DNA of 64,000 nt. Origin: Chitinophaga pinensis (lineage in GTDB: Bacteria > Bacteroidota > Bacteroidia > B-17B0 > Aurantibacillaceae). The stretch's first letter is position 1, and every line of letters begins with the position of its first letter. The notes beneath the pieces were generated by a model. It ran no database searches, was not told the DNA's origin, and saw only the letters and a program-made list of their open reading frames with translations. Location: the NCBI GenBank assembly GCA_945860225.1, contig CAMAPT010000012.1, positions 43,977 through 107,976 of the forward strand, read 5' to 3'. The position numbers and the translations under genes are program-made. Shown here in pieces: positions 1-8,971 of this stretch.

Positions 1-374
1 AAAATATGAGTCATGCCATTAAGTTAACCGCCGATGACCTTAAAATAGATATCAATGAATTTGCCGTTGCTGGTATTCCTCACGATACACTATTTGCTCA
101 TCATTGGTTTATTGGTTCAAATAAGGCTGTGTCAGAACAGTCTATTAAGGAACGGTTAGACTTTCGTCTAAAGGAGATTAATGATGATTATCGTACAGAA
201 AGAACTTCAGCCTTAAAAGAGATTTATGTTACAGTATTACCTGACGATGCTTTTATTGATTTCATGGCTACGAAAGGTAAACTAGGCTCGGCCCATAAAT
301 TTCCAAGAGTTTTAAAAGGTAAACTATTAGAAGAATGGCAAGCATTTATTGCCAATTATAAAAATACATTTTGA
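1..374 (+). CDS. GH3 auxin-responsive promoter-family protein, C-terminal fragment (5' end outside window)
   Basis: The frame is open to the left edge, so only about the last 122 residues are seen. The first ATG at 6 is probably internal, because GH3-family proteins are about 500 residues long. Counting from that ATG, the fragment has HHWFIG at 32-37, an NDDY stretch at 59-62 and GSAHKFPRVLKG at 94-105, which resemble the C-terminal end of bacterial GH3-like acyl-adenylate enzymes. Plant members conjugate amino acids to acyl acids; the bacterial substrate is unknown. The stop overlaps the start of the next gene (TGATG), so the two are probably co-transcribed. Confidence 0.8.
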   Translation, partial: NMSHAIKLTADDLKIDINEFAVAGIPHDTLFAHHWFIGSNKAVSEQSIKERLDFRLKEINDDYRTERTSALKEIYVTVLPDDAFIDFMATKGKLGSAHKFPRVLKGKLLEEWQAFIANYKNTF

Positions 375-1012
375 TGATTAGTCTAATATATCAAGCCGTC
401 GTTATTATTTTACTGCTAACCTTTTCATTTGGACCGGCTTTTTTTGCCTTAATCAATACAGGCATAAAATATGGTTACAAAACAGGGTCGTTTTTAGCTC
501 TAGGCGTAGTCATCAGCGACTTTTTTTTGTGTCTTTTGGTATGTGTATTGGTGCATTTTGGAATGGCTAATTTATTGCATTCTGAAAAGGCTCAAACATT
601 TTTTGCCATTATTGGAGGTATCATTCTCATTGTTTTTGGAGCTTTTTTTTTTAAGAAATTACCCGTCAAAACAGATGATATAATTGAGATTGAAAATCAA
701 TTGCCTAGCTCCAAATTAATGTTTTTAAAGGGTTTTTTCCTTAATATATTTAATCCAACTGTATGGTTGTTATGGTTAGCGAATGTTACAGCTATTAGTA
801 AAACTCTCGACTATTCTATTCTTAAAATGATCGTGTTTTTTAGTATAGTTTTGACAGCTGTTTTATTGGTAGAGTTATTTAAAGTAAAATTGGCCGGAAA
901 AATAAAAAATTATCTTACAGATAAAATTATGATGATTGCTAATTATATTACAGGCTCAGCTTTAATGATTTTTGGATTAATCCTGATATATAATCACTAT
1001 TTTAATAAATAA
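374..1012 (+). CDS. LysE/RhtB-family translocator
   Basis: This hydrophobic protein of 212 residues has about six membrane segments and the N-terminal pattern FSFGPAFFALINTGIKYG, typical of LysE/RhtB exporters. Family members export amino acids or related small metabolites from the cytoplasm; the substrate cannot be read from sequence. I chose the ATG at 374, which overlaps the previous stop as TGATG, over the TTG at 371 one codon earlier. The stop overlaps the next ATG (TAATG at 1010-1014). The tight overlaps make an operon with the GH3 fragment and the DUF493 gene. Confidence 0.85.
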   Translation: MISLIYQAVVIILLLTFSFGPAFFALINTGIKYGYKTGSFLALGVVISDFFLCLLVCVLVHFGMANLLHSEKAQTFFAIIGGIILIVFGAFFFKKLPVKTDDIIEIENQLPSSKLMFLKGFFLNIFNPTVWLLWLANVTAISKTLDYSILKMIVFFSIVLTAVLLVELFKVKLAGKIKNYLTDKIMMIANYITGSALMIFGLILIYNHYFNK

Positions 1013-1287
1013 TGGCAACACAACAATTTGATGAACTAAAAAGAAAACTGGAAGAAAGTATAAAATCTTTCCCCTATATCTATATGTTTAAATTTATTAT
1101 CAAGTCTGATAATAAAACGATGGCTCTGGTAGAGGTGATATTTGATAACGACGCCGATATTATTCAGAAACAATCGGCAAAAGGCAATTATATTAGTATA
1201 ACAGTTAAGCAAGTGGTTATGAACGTAGATGAAATTATAACCATATACGAAAAAGCTGCCGAAATTGAAGGTGTAATGTCATTGTAA
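1012..1287 (+). CDS. DUF493 (YbeD-like) family protein
   Basis: This 91-residue protein has the length and alpha/beta pattern of the DUF493/YbeD family, with FPYIYMFKFIIK near the start and YISITVKQVVMNVDEIITIY in the second half. The fold resembles regulatory ACT-like domains. YbeD has no firmly assigned reaction, so no function is claimed. It overlaps the LysE-type gene by one base and lies 2 bases before the epimerase gene, so it is inside the same transcription unit. Confidence 0.8.
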   Translation: MATQQFDELKRKLEESIKSFPYIYMFKFIIKSDNKTMALVEVIFDNDADIIQKQSAKGNYISITVKQVVMNVDEIITIYEKAAEIEGVMSL

Positions 1288-1289
1288 AG

Positions 1290-2165
1290 ATGGCTATTTT
1301 TCAATTAAATAATGACAAACTATGTGTGAAAATCAATTCGCATGGAGCAGAGCTTTGTTCAGTAGTTTCTCACGATACAGGAATTGAGTATATTTGGCAG
1401 GCAGATCCTTCAATTTGGCCGAGACATGCGCCTCATTTGTTTCCAATAGTAGGTAAGTTAAAAAATGGGGTATTTAAGTATCATTCTGTCTCATATCCGC
1501 TTTCTCAGCATGGGTTTGCCAGAGATCTTGAATTTTCTTGCACCAAAGTTGAATCTGATTTTATCTTGTTTGAGCTCAAAGCATCGAATCAAACTCTTCA
1601 AATCTATCCGTTTGATTTTAAATTACACATTGGATTTAAACTTACAGAAAACAAAGTAGAAACCATTTATCAGGTATTTAATCAAGACTCCAATGATTTA
1701 TATTTTTCAATAGGCGCGCATCCTGCATTCAACTGTCCATTGCAAGCTACCGAATCAGTCGATGATTATTATTTCCTATTCCCTGACAAAAATTCTTTAA
1801 TAATCCATTCAATAAATAACGGGTTAATAACTCGCCAAACTAAAACATTAGAATTACAACATCATCAATTAAAAATGACAAAAAAGTTATTCGAACATGA
1901 TGCATTGGTTTGTATGGATGGCCAAATAGAAGAAGTCCATTTAGTTTCTCAGAAAACTAAGCATGGCGTTTCGCTTAATTGCTCAAAATGGCCATTTTTT
2001 GGCATATGGTCAAAAAAGGAAGAAGGAAATTTTGTATGTTTAGAACCTTGGTATGGCATAGCTGATTATGAAACGACAAATGGGAACCTAGTTGAAAAAA
2101 CAGGTATTCTTAAATTACAACCAAGTCATCAATTTACTGCCTCTTTTGATATCCGTTTTTTTTAA
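1290..2165 (+). CDS. Aldose 1-epimerase family protein (LacX-like)
   Basis: The 291-residue protein matches the galactose-mutarotase-like LacX group. It has QHGFAR at 73-78 and GAHPAFNCP at 142-150, where the histidine is the expected catalytic acid. Family members interconvert the alpha and beta anomers of aldoses in the cytoplasm. LacX-type proteins are only distantly related to GalM, and their sugar is usually unknown. The ATG lies 2 bases after the DUF493 stop, and the stop directly abuts the next ATG, so translation is probably coupled on both sides. Confidence 0.85.
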   Translation: MAIFQLNNDKLCVKINSHGAELCSVVSHDTGIEYIWQADPSIWPRHAPHLFPIVGKLKNGVFKYHSVSYPLSQHGFARDLEFSCTKVESDFILFELKASNQTLQIYPFDFKLHIGFKLTENKVETIYQVFNQDSNDLYFSIGAHPAFNCPLQATESVDDYYFLFPDKNSLIIHSINNGLITRQTKTLELQHHQLKMTKKLFEHDALVCMDGQIEEVHLVSQKTKHGVSLNCSKWPFFGIWSKKEEGNFVCLEPWYGIADYETTNGNLVEKTGILKLQPSHQFTASFDIRFF

Positions 2166-4040
2166 ATGAACAGCGAACGATTTCATAAACCAATATTTTT
2201 ATTTAAACTACTTGGAATATGTTTATTATTCCTGTTTGTGCATCGTGTTATTTTTTTATGGATGTTTCATGCTCAATTTAATGATGTTCCATTTATTGAA
2301 TTTGTGAAAGCATTTTTGATAGGCATGTTAACAGACGCTATCTCTTGCATTTATTTTTTATTACCAACCTGGCTTGTATTATTGTTTTTTAATATAGAGC
2401 ATAAAATTACCAGAAGGATAGCCTTGGGATGGTTTTTTATAGGATTTATGATAGCTTGCACTCTCAATTTATCAGACTTAGGATATTTTCCGGTAACTAA
2501 AAAAAGGATGGGAGCCGAATTGCTTGACATGTTGCCAGAAATACCATCCTTAATGGGAGCTTATTTAAAGGCCTATTGGTATTTATTTTTTTTACTAGTC
2601 TTGTTTTTTTCAAGTGCTTTTTGGATAATTAAAAAACAGTTAGAAAAGTATAAAAATATACAAGAGCAAGGAATACGGCATAAAGGCATCAATATCTTTA
2701 TTGTCCTTATTGCTTTTTTTTCTATTATGCGGGGAGGATACGGAGCAAGACCTTTCACACCTTTTGATATTCCATCGATGGTTGATCCTAAACTGCAATG
2801 GCTTGCTAGCAACACACCTTTTCAATTTTTGCATACGTTAGAGAATACAACAATCAAAATTGAAAATTATTATAACGAATCTGAAGCGGAAAAACTAATA
2901 GGTTTTGAAAAACGATTTGTGTCGAAGGAATTTAAAAAGAAAAACATTGTATTTATTATACTCGAAAGTTTTTGTTCTGAGCGTGTGGGCTTATTTAATC
3001 CTGCCGTAAAAGCCTATACTCCTTTTATGGATTCATTATTTTCGAATGCTCGAACTTACGAGTATGGAATGGCAAATGGACGAATGACGATTGATGCTTT
3101 ACCATCTGTATTAACCGGTATCCCTTCTTTAATGGAAAAAAATTACTGTTATTCAACCTATAATAATAACAGTGTTCATTCTATTTCTTATCTGCTCCAA
3201 CAAGAAGGTTATCACACAGCATTTTATTACGGTGGATTAAAAACCACTTTTGGTTTCGAAAATTTTATGAATATCAATTTTTCAAAAAATTATATGGACC
3301 AAGATGATTATAGTAGTGATTATGAAAATGCTGCTTGGGGTGTTGATGATCATTTATTTTTACCATTTGTGGCCGATGAGTTAAGTCAGTTACCGCAACC
3401 ATTTTGTGCCTCACTTCTAACCTTATCGTTACATCATCCATTTCCGGTACCTGAGCCATATAAGACGATGTTGGATACGATTAAAAATCCAATCAAAAAA
3501 AGCTTGAAATACACCGACCTTTCTTTGCAGTTATTTTTCAATAAAATTAGACATGCTAGCTGGTTCAAAAATTCTATTATCGCTATTTGTGCCGATCATA
3601 CCTCGGATGGTTTAGGGTATTATGAAGGGAATCCGATTAATGCTTTTTCAATCCCTATTTCTTTTTTAGTGCCGGGAGATACTAGTTTTAATAAAATCCA
3701 AAAACAGTCTATGTCCCAAATTGATATGATTCCGACTGTGTTAGAGTATTTAGGTTACAATAAACCATTTATGTGTTTGGGTAATTCGACTTTATCAAAG
3801 CAGCATCCATCCGTTCAATATGGAGGAAATGGCATGTACTTGATTTTTGATTATCCATATCAATTAGAATTTGATAATACTAAACAACTGGTTACTAAAT
3901 TTTTGAAATATAATGCAGATAGGACTTGCACGCCTTTACCCATCGATGGCATTCAGAAGAAAAAAACAGATGACCTAACTGCTTTTTTAAAAGCTTATAT
4001 CCAGGTTTTCAGTTACCGAATTAATAAAAATCAATTTTGA
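2166..4040 (+). CDS. LTA synthase-family membrane sulfatase/phosphotransferase
   Basis: The 624-residue protein has about five N-terminal membrane helices (roughly residues 10-225), then an extracytoplasmic alkaline-phosphatase-fold domain. Visible metal and catalytic positions are E267 (ILESF), T308 (RMTIDALPS), D477 and H478 (CADHTSDG). The family includes lipoteichoic acid synthases and phosphoethanolamine or phosphoglycerol transferases. A Bacteroidota cell has no LTA, so a head-group transfer to lipid A, glycans or another periplasmic acceptor is more likely; the acceptor is unknown. The ATG starts on the base after the previous stop. Confidence 0.85.
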   Translation: MNSERFHKPIFLFKLLGICLLFLFVHRVIFLWMFHAQFNDVPFIEFVKAFLIGMLTDAISCIYFLLPTWLVLLFFNIEHKITRRIALGWFFIGFMIACTLNLSDLGYFPVTKKRMGAELLDMLPEIPSLMGAYLKAYWYLFFLLVLFFSSAFWIIKKQLEKYKNIQEQGIRHKGINIFIVLIAFFSIMRGGYGARPFTPFDIPSMVDPKLQWLASNTPFQFLHTLENTTIKIENYYNESEAEKLIGFEKRFVSKEFKKKNIVFIILESFCSERVGLFNPAVKAYTPFMDSLFSNARTYEYGMANGRMTIDALPSVLTGIPSLMEKNYCYSTYNNNSVHSISYLLQQEGYHTAFYYGGLKTTFGFENFMNINFSKNYMDQDDYSSDYENAAWGVDDHLFLPFVADELSQLPQPFCASLLTLSLHHPFPVPEPYKTMLDTIKNPIKKSLKYTDLSLQLFFNKIRHASWFKNSIIAICADHTSDGLGYYEGNPINAFSIPISFLVPGDTSFNKIQKQSMSQIDMIPTVLEYLGYNKPFMCLGNSTLSKQHPSVQYGGNGMYLIFDYPYQLEFDNTKQLVTKFLKYNADRTCTPLPIDGIQKKKTDDLTAFLKAYIQVFSYRINKNQF

Positions 4041-4093
4041 AAAATACAATTGTTATTCCTACTTTTAACAAGATAAAGCATTAACATACATAC

Positions 4094-4678
4094 ATGATAC
4101 AACTCATAAAATCAAGATTACAAGCCTCTATAGATCTTAAAACTTCGTTATTATCTAACGAATTGATTTTACAAACCATTCAGTCCATTGTAAAAGATAT
4201 TGTTGCTTGTTACCAAAATGATGGAAAGGTATTATGGGCAGGAAATGGAGGTTCAGCAGCTGATGCTCAACATCTCGCGGCAGAGCTAAGTGGTCGTTTT
4301 TATTATGACAGACCACCATTATTTAGTGAAGCTTTACATGTAAATACTAGTTATACAACCGCTGTAGCGAATGATTATAGTTATGATGTTATTTATAGCC
4401 GTTTAACTAAAGCAATGGGGAGAAAGGGAGATGTGTTGATAGGATTATCAACCAGCGGTAATTCAGTAAATGTATTAAAGGCACTTGAGGCAGCTAATCA
4501 AATAGGAATGGTTACAATAGCTTTTACCGGTGAAACAGGAGGCAAAATGAAAGATTATGCCAAACATTTGATTAATATCCCTTCGAAAGACACACCTCGC
4601 ATACAAGAGTGCCACATGATTTTAGGTCATACGATTTGCGAATTGATTGAGTCCGAGCTGTTTCCTAAATCTTTATAA
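4094..4678 (+). CDS. gmhA: D-sedoheptulose 7-phosphate isomerase
   Basis: The 194-residue SIS-domain protein has the GmhA signature NGGSAADAQHLAAELSGRF at 51-69 (E64 is a catalytic candidate), STSGNSVNV at 119-127 and ECHMILGH at 172-179, whose histidine is the second catalytic candidate. It converts sedoheptulose 7-phosphate to D-glycero-D-manno-heptose 7-phosphate, the first step of activated-heptose synthesis. It is followed without a gap by hddC and gmhB, so the three genes form a heptose operon. Length is normal for the family. Confidence 0.93.
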   Translation: MIQLIKSRLQASIDLKTSLLSNELILQTIQSIVKDIVACYQNDGKVLWAGNGGSAADAQHLAAELSGRFYYDRPPLFSEALHVNTSYTTAVANDYSYDVIYSRLTKAMGRKGDVLIGLSTSGNSVNVLKALEAANQIGMVTIAFTGETGGKMKDYAKHLINIPSKDTPRIQECHMILGHTICELIESELFPKSL

Positions 4679-4685
4679 CGGTTTG

Positions 4686-5396
4686 TTGAAAGAAGCGATT
4701 ATATTGGCAGGTGGATTTGGAACGCGATTACAAAGTGTAGTGAGTGATGTACCAAAACCAATGGCCCCTGTTAATGGAGAACCATTTTTGAACTATGTGT
4801 TTGATTATTTAAAACATTATAACATTCAACACGTGGTGCTATCCACAGGGTATTTATCTGATAAAATAATAAATTACTATCAAGAATCATTCAAAGGGAT
4901 TCATATTTCTTATACCACAGAAGAATCACCTCTTGGAACAGGAGGAGGTCTTCGATTAGCTATGGAAAAATGCTTAGAAAATGAAGTATTAGTGATGAAT
5001 GGTGATTCGTTTTTTGACATTTCACTTTCCGATTTTTATCTCCAACATAAAAGAGCTCATTCAGATTGCTCATTGGCTCTAAGAACAGTTAGCAATGCAT
5101 CACGTTATGGAACCATTACATTGAATGAATCTGGTCAAATTACGACCTTTCAAGAAAAAAACAATATCTCTTCGGCTGGTCTTATTAATGCCGGAATTTA
5201 TTTAATTCGGAAACCTGTTTTTATGAATCAAACGCCGCGTGAGGTACCATTTTCAATTGAAAAAGATTTTTTTGAAAAACACCTTAATGATTTGAAACTT
5301 TTTGGTTTCGAATATACAGGCTATTTTATGGACATTGGTATTCCCGAAGATTATACTCAAATACAACATGACTTTAAAAAATTTACATATAGATAA
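4686..5396 (+). CDS. hddC: D-glycero-alpha-D-manno-heptose 1-phosphate guanylyltransferase (nucleotidyltransferase)
   Basis: This is a 236-residue sugar nucleotidyltransferase with AGGFGTRL at 8-15, PKPMAPV, a PLGTGGGLR loop and the metal motif NGDSFFDI. Position between gmhA and gmhB argues for transfer of GMP to heptose 1-phosphate. I chose the TTG at 4686 because it gives MKEAIILAGG, the usual start for the family. A TTG at 4683 or an ATG at 4647 inside gmhA are less likely. The 3' end overlaps gmhB by 29 bases. A related sugar 1-phosphate remains possible. Confidence 0.82.
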   Translation: MKEAIILAGGFGTRLQSVVSDVPKPMAPVNGEPFLNYVFDYLKHYNIQHVVLSTGYLSDKIINYYQESFKGIHISYTTEESPLGTGGGLRLAMEKCLENEVLVMNGDSFFDISLSDFYLQHKRAHSDCSLALRTVSNASRYGTITLNESGQITTFQEKNNISSAGLINAGIYLIRKPVFMNQTPREVPFSIEKDFFEKHLNDLKLFGFEYTGYFMDIGIPEDYTQIQHDFKKFTYR

Positions 5397-5919
5397 TACC
5401 TGGACACTATTTTTGGATAGAGATGGTGTTATTAATAAAAAATTAGAAAATGACTATGTAAAACATAGTACAGAATTTGAATTTATAGATGGGGTTCAAA
5501 ATGCTTTAAGAATATTAAATCCAATTTTTGGAACTATTGTTATTGTTACTAACCAACAATGCATTGGCAAGGGTATTATAAAGCCCGAAGACCTTGAATT
5601 AATTCATAAAAATATGTTATACGAAATCACCTATCTAAAGGGTCGAATCGATAAAATATACCATTCTCCTTATTTGGCAAGCGAAAATCATCCAACTCGT
5701 AAACCGGCTATTGGCATGGCTTTACAAGCTCAAAAAGATTTTCCGTCTATTGATTTAAAAAAATCAATCGTAGTTGGAGACAGTATGAGTGATATGGAAT
5801 TTGGCAGAAATGCAGGGATGAAAACCGTTTATATAAGTAATGAACCAAAACAATCTGATTTAATTGATTTTAATTTTAAGTCATTAATTTATTTTGCCCA
5901 CTCGCTCACAGTTCAATAA
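5368..5919 (+). CDS. gmhB: D-glycero-D-manno-heptose 1,7-bisphosphate phosphatase (HAD-IIIA)
   Basis: The 183-residue HAD-family phosphatase has FLDRDGVINKK near residue 15 (nucleophile D17, acid/base D19), VTNQQCIGKG as motif II and VVGDSMSDMEFG as the metal-binding motif. GmhB removes the 7-phosphate from heptose 1,7-bisphosphate. I chose ATG 5368, inside the end of hddC. The frame is open up to 5302, but residues added there have no family match. No HddA-type kinase is present in this window although the pathway needs one. Confidence 0.85.
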   Translation: MTLKNLHIDNTWTLFLDRDGVINKKLENDYVKHSTEFEFIDGVQNALRILNPIFGTIVIVTNQQCIGKGIIKPEDLELIHKNMLYEITYLKGRIDKIYHSPYLASENHPTRKPAIGMALQAQKDFPSIDLKKSIVVGDSMSDMEFGRNAGMKTVYISNEPKQSDLIDFNFKSLIYFAHSLTVQ

Positions 5920-6025
5920 ACGAGGAATTATCATAAACATTCACGGCGATACTAAGAAGATTGAGTATATTGGATTCAAAATGATTGTATAAATTGAATC
6001 TATTTATGTTATTAAACAAATAAGT

Positions 6026-6778
6026 GTGTTAAAGGTCAGTATTATAACCATCACGTATAATAGCGAATTAACTTTGGCTGAAACCCTTGATTCTGTTATA
6101 AACCAATCTTATCAAAATATTGAATACATTGTGGTTGATGGAAAATCAACTGACAGAACCTTATCGATTATACAATCCAGGAAAAATAAAATTTCAAAAA
6201 TTATTTCCGAAAAAGATAATGGCTTGTACGATGCTTTAAATAAGGGTATAGCCATGGCCACCGGCGATATTATAGGATTTTTACATAGCGACGATTTTTA
6301 CACACATACTCAGGTAATTGAACATGTGGCTAGCGCCTTTGAAAACAGTAAAGCGGATGCCTTATATGCGGATTTGTGGTATGTGGACAGGGAACAAACA
6401 GATAAAGTTATCAGAACCTGGACATCGGGTAACTACAAACACGGTCAATTTTTAAATGGTTGGATGCCTCCTCACCCTACATTTTTTGTAAAAAAAGAGT
6501 GCTACCAAAAATATGGAGTTTTTAATTTGGATTTTGTATCGGCTGCCGACTATGAATTGATGTTGAGGTTTATACATAAATACCGCATTAAGCTTGTTTA
6601 TTTACCTGAAGTAATTGTTAAAATGAGGGTGGGTGGAAAAAGCAATATCTCTTTAAAAAATCGCTGGAAAGCAAATCAGGAAGATCGAAAAGCCTGGAAA
6701 ATTAATCAGATAAAACCCTATTTTTATACATTGTACCTAAAGCCATTGCGAAAGCTTATTCAATTTTTAAAAAAATAA
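6026..6778 (+). CDS. Family 2 glycosyltransferase
   Basis: This is a 250-residue GT2 enzyme with the N-terminal nucleotide-binding core (SIITITYNSELTLAETLDSV), VVDGKSTDRT at about 37-46 and the metal-binding HSDDF. It belongs to the WcaA-like cytoplasmic group that moves one sugar onto a lipid-linked acceptor. A GTG at 6026 is used as start; no ATG is available before the conserved core. It follows the heptose genes by about 106 bases and may act on the same polysaccharide, but that is inference. Confidence 0.87.
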   Translation: MLKVSIITITYNSELTLAETLDSVINQSYQNIEYIVVDGKSTDRTLSIIQSRKNKISKIISEKDNGLYDALNKGIAMATGDIIGFLHSDDFYTHTQVIEHVASAFENSKADALYADLWYVDREQTDKVIRTWTSGNYKHGQFLNGWMPPHPTFFVKKECYQKYGVFNLDFVSAADYELMLRFIHKYRIKLVYLPEVIVKMRVGGKSNISLKNRWKANQEDRKAWKINQIKPYFYTLYLKPLRKLIQFLKK

Positions 6779-6876
6779 AAGATTAGATACTGTTAAAAAG
6801 GCTGCGATTCGTAAAATACATAATTCGAATGTAACCTGAAAACAGGAAAGTGAAATGGTCTCAAAAATATTTAATG

Positions 6877-6884
6877 TATCTTTG
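6877..6884 (+). promoter_or_regulatory. Predicted -7 box (TAnnTTTG) of the helicase gene
   Basis: TATCTTTG matches the Bacteroidota sigma-factor -7 consensus. It lies 18 bases before the ATG at 6903 and downstream of the upstream candidate ATG at 6855. A transcript starting just after the box would exclude the upstream ATG, so the box helps decide the start codon. No clear -33 TTTG was found. Confidence 0.5.
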
Positions 6885-6902
6885 CCGAAAATCAAATTGG
6901 CT

Positions 6903-8234
6903 ATGACAACATTTAAAGACCTAAACCTTACTAAGCAATTACTAAATGCACTCAATGATATAGGGTTTGAAAATCCGACACCTATTCAGGAAAAGGCTTT
7001 TCCTATTGTCATGTCTGGTAAGGATGCCGTTGGGATTGCTCAAACAGGTACAGGTAAAACATTTGCCTATTTATTGCCAATTTTGAGGATGTTAACTTAT
7101 TCTGAGCAACGACAGCCTAGAGTTTTAATTTTGGTACCTACGAGAGAATTAGTTCTGCAAGTTGTAGATGAGGTGATCAAATTATCTGCTTACATGAATG
7201 TGAGGTGTGTTGGTATTTATGGAGGTGGCAATATTAATACCCAAAAACAAAAAGTATATGATGGAGTAGATATTTTAGTAGCCACTCCTGGTCGCCTTAT
7301 TGACCTTACCTTGAGTAGAACACTTCAGGTTAATAGCATACAAAAATTAGTGATTGATGAAGTAGATGAAATGTTGAATCTAGGATTTCGTTCTCAATTG
7401 ATAAAAATATTGGATGTTTTACCTGTTAAACGCCAAAATTTAATGTTCTCAGCGACACTTAATGAGGACGTTGAAATGATGATTGAAAGTTATTTTACAA
7501 AACCAGAATACATAGAGCTAATTACTCGTGGTACGCCATTAGAAAAAATTATACAACAAGCTTACTTGGTTCCAAACTTTTACACAAAAATTAACTTATT
7601 AGAATATTTGTTGCAAACTGAAAAGGAATTTAGTAAGGTATTATTATTCGTTAAAAACAAAAAAATAGCGGATGATATTTATAAAGAATTAGAAACAGAA
7701 TTTGCTGAAGTAATTGGGGTTATTCACTCCAATAAATCACAACCTCAACGATTTAGGGCTGTAAAAAAATTTGACGAAGGTACACATCGATTATTAATAG
7801 CTACAGATGTAATTGCCCGTGGATTAGATTTAAAAGACGTAACTCATGTCGTTAATTTTGATATGCCTTCTAAAGATTCGAGTGCCTACATTCATCGAAT
7901 AGGAAGAACAGGAAGGGCAGATAGAACCGGAACAGCCATTAGCTTTATTACCAAAAAGGACGCCCCTATTCATAAAGAAATAGAAACTTTGATGAAAAAG
8001 AAGCTGGAGATATTGAAAATGCCGGAAGCCGTTGAAATTTCAGAAAATTTAACTCAAGATGAAAAACCCGTTACCCGAGACAAATCGTTGAAGAAAATTC
8101 CTAAACTGATTGTTCCTACCGGTGCATTCCATGAAAAAAAGGAAAAGAACAAGAAAGTAAACTTGGGAGGGAAAAGGCGCCAGGAAAACTTGAGAAGAAT
8201 TGCAGAAAAAAAGGCTAGAACTAGGCCTTTTTAA
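6903..8234 (+). CDS. DEAD-box-type ATP-dependent RNA helicase (DEVD variant)
   Basis: The 443-residue helicase has the Q motif (NPTPIQEKAFP), motif I AQTGTGKT, PTREL, TPGR, motif II written DEVD instead of DEAD, SAT, and motif VI HRIGRTGR. A lysine/arginine-rich tail (roughly the last 60 residues) probably helps RNA binding. Such enzymes remodel structured RNA during ribosome assembly or RNA decay. I chose ATG 6903 because a -7 box lies between it and the ATG at 6855. The stop codon lies inside a terminator hairpin. Confidence 0.9.
   Translation: MTTFKDLNLTKQLLNALNDIGFENPTPIQEKAFPIVMSGKDAVGIAQTGTGKTFAYLLPILRMLTYSEQRQPRVLILVPTRELVLQVVDEVIKLSAYMNVRCVGIYGGGNINTQKQKVYDGVDILVATPGRLIDLTLSRTLQVNSIQKLVIDEVDEMLNLGFRSQLIKILDVLPVKRQNLMFSATLNEDVEMMIESYFTKPEYIELITRGTPLEKIIQQAYLVPNFYTKINLLEYLLQTEKEFSKVLLFVKNKKIADDIYKELETEFAEVIGVIHSNKSQPQRFRAVKKFDEGTHRLLIATDVIARGLDLKDVTHVVNFDMPSKDSSAYIHRIGRTGRADRTGTAISFITKKDAPIHKEIETLMKKKLEILKMPEAVEISENLTQDEKPVTRDKSLKKIPKLIVPTGAFHEKKEKNKKVNLGGKRRQENLRRIAEKKARTRPF
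8208..8234 (+). terminator. Intrinsic terminator overlapping the helicase stop codon
   Basis: AAAAAGGC at 8208-8215 pairs with GCCTTTTT at 8225-8232, and inner TAG/CTA adds three pairs. The T run supplies the uridine tract and runs directly into the TAA stop at 8232-8234. Confidence 0.65.
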
Positions 8235-8395
8235 TTTTTCCTGTTAACTTTCTAATAATCTAAAAACTGAACTTATGTATATTGCTTAATTGCGATGTCA
8301 CTAACCTATTTTGGGATTGAGTGTAGCATTATGCTCATCAACGTAAAAGTGGAGTGATCTTACATAGTTATAAATACGATTTTTCGGAAAAACAC

Positions 8396-8887
8396 CTATT
8401 TGCGATTCTTAATCGTTTGTTGGCATAGCCTTGATTTACGTTTATATTCCATATTGTACATATCAAACCCTTTTGCCCAATAATCTTTTTTAATTTCAAA
8501 TAGTTCAAAGCCTTGTTTCTCATAAAATTTATATGCGAGCTGTGAAGTTCTAACTATAATTTTTTGAATTCCATCAATAGAATTTAGTTTTGCTATTCGG
8601 TGCTGCAACAGTTTTGTGCCTAAAGACTTTCCTTGGTAGGCAGGGTGAAGTATATCCCAACTAATTTTACCTATCGTATTGTTGTCTGTAAAGTTAATTC
8701 CACCACAACCAACAATTTTTTGGTCATATAGTAAAACATAGTAAAGTTCCCTTTCAATTTCCAAATATTTGTTTAAGTCTTCTTCTTCGTCAACTGCGAA
8801 ATATTCAGGTGTATTTAACCTTATTAAGTTAATGACTTCATTTTTGTCATTTATTTCGTATTCTCTTATGTTAATTAAGGCTGTCAA
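8396..8887 (-). CDS. GNAT-family N-acetyltransferase
   Basis: The 163-residue protein has the acetyl-CoA-binding core of the GNAT fold: VGCGGINF, then WDILHPAYQGKSLGTKLLQHRI (a Q/RxxGxG/A-type loop), and the C-terminal pattern AYKFYEKQGFELFEIKKDYW. It should transfer an acetyl group from acetyl-CoA to an amine; the acceptor is unknown. A TTG at 8885-8887 is the best start, since the N-terminus INIREYEINDKNEVINLI fits the family. It is the last gene of a minus-strand series after the ABA4-like gene, with an 84-base gap. Confidence 0.82.
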   Translation of the reverse strand: MTALINIREYEINDKNEVINLIRLNTPEYFAVDEEEDLNKYLEIERELYYVLLYDQKIVGCGGINFTDNNTIGKISWDILHPAYQGKSLGTKLLQHRIAKLNSIDGIQKIIVRTSQLAYKFYEKQGFELFEIKKDYWAKGFDMYNMEYKRKSRLCQQTIKNRK

Positions 8888-8971
8888 TTTTAATCGTTAA
8901 TTTTTGAATAATTATCTTCAGTGTCCAAATCATTGTATACAGACCTCTAACTTTAATGTAAGTATTACATT

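Noticed and set aside
2166..4040. Naming the sulfatase-fold gene a lipoteichoic acid synthase
   Set aside because: The organism is Gram-negative Bacteroidota; only the fold family is supported.
6855..6902. Upstream ATG start for the first helicase
   Set aside because: It lies upstream of the -7 box and adds residues with no match to the family.
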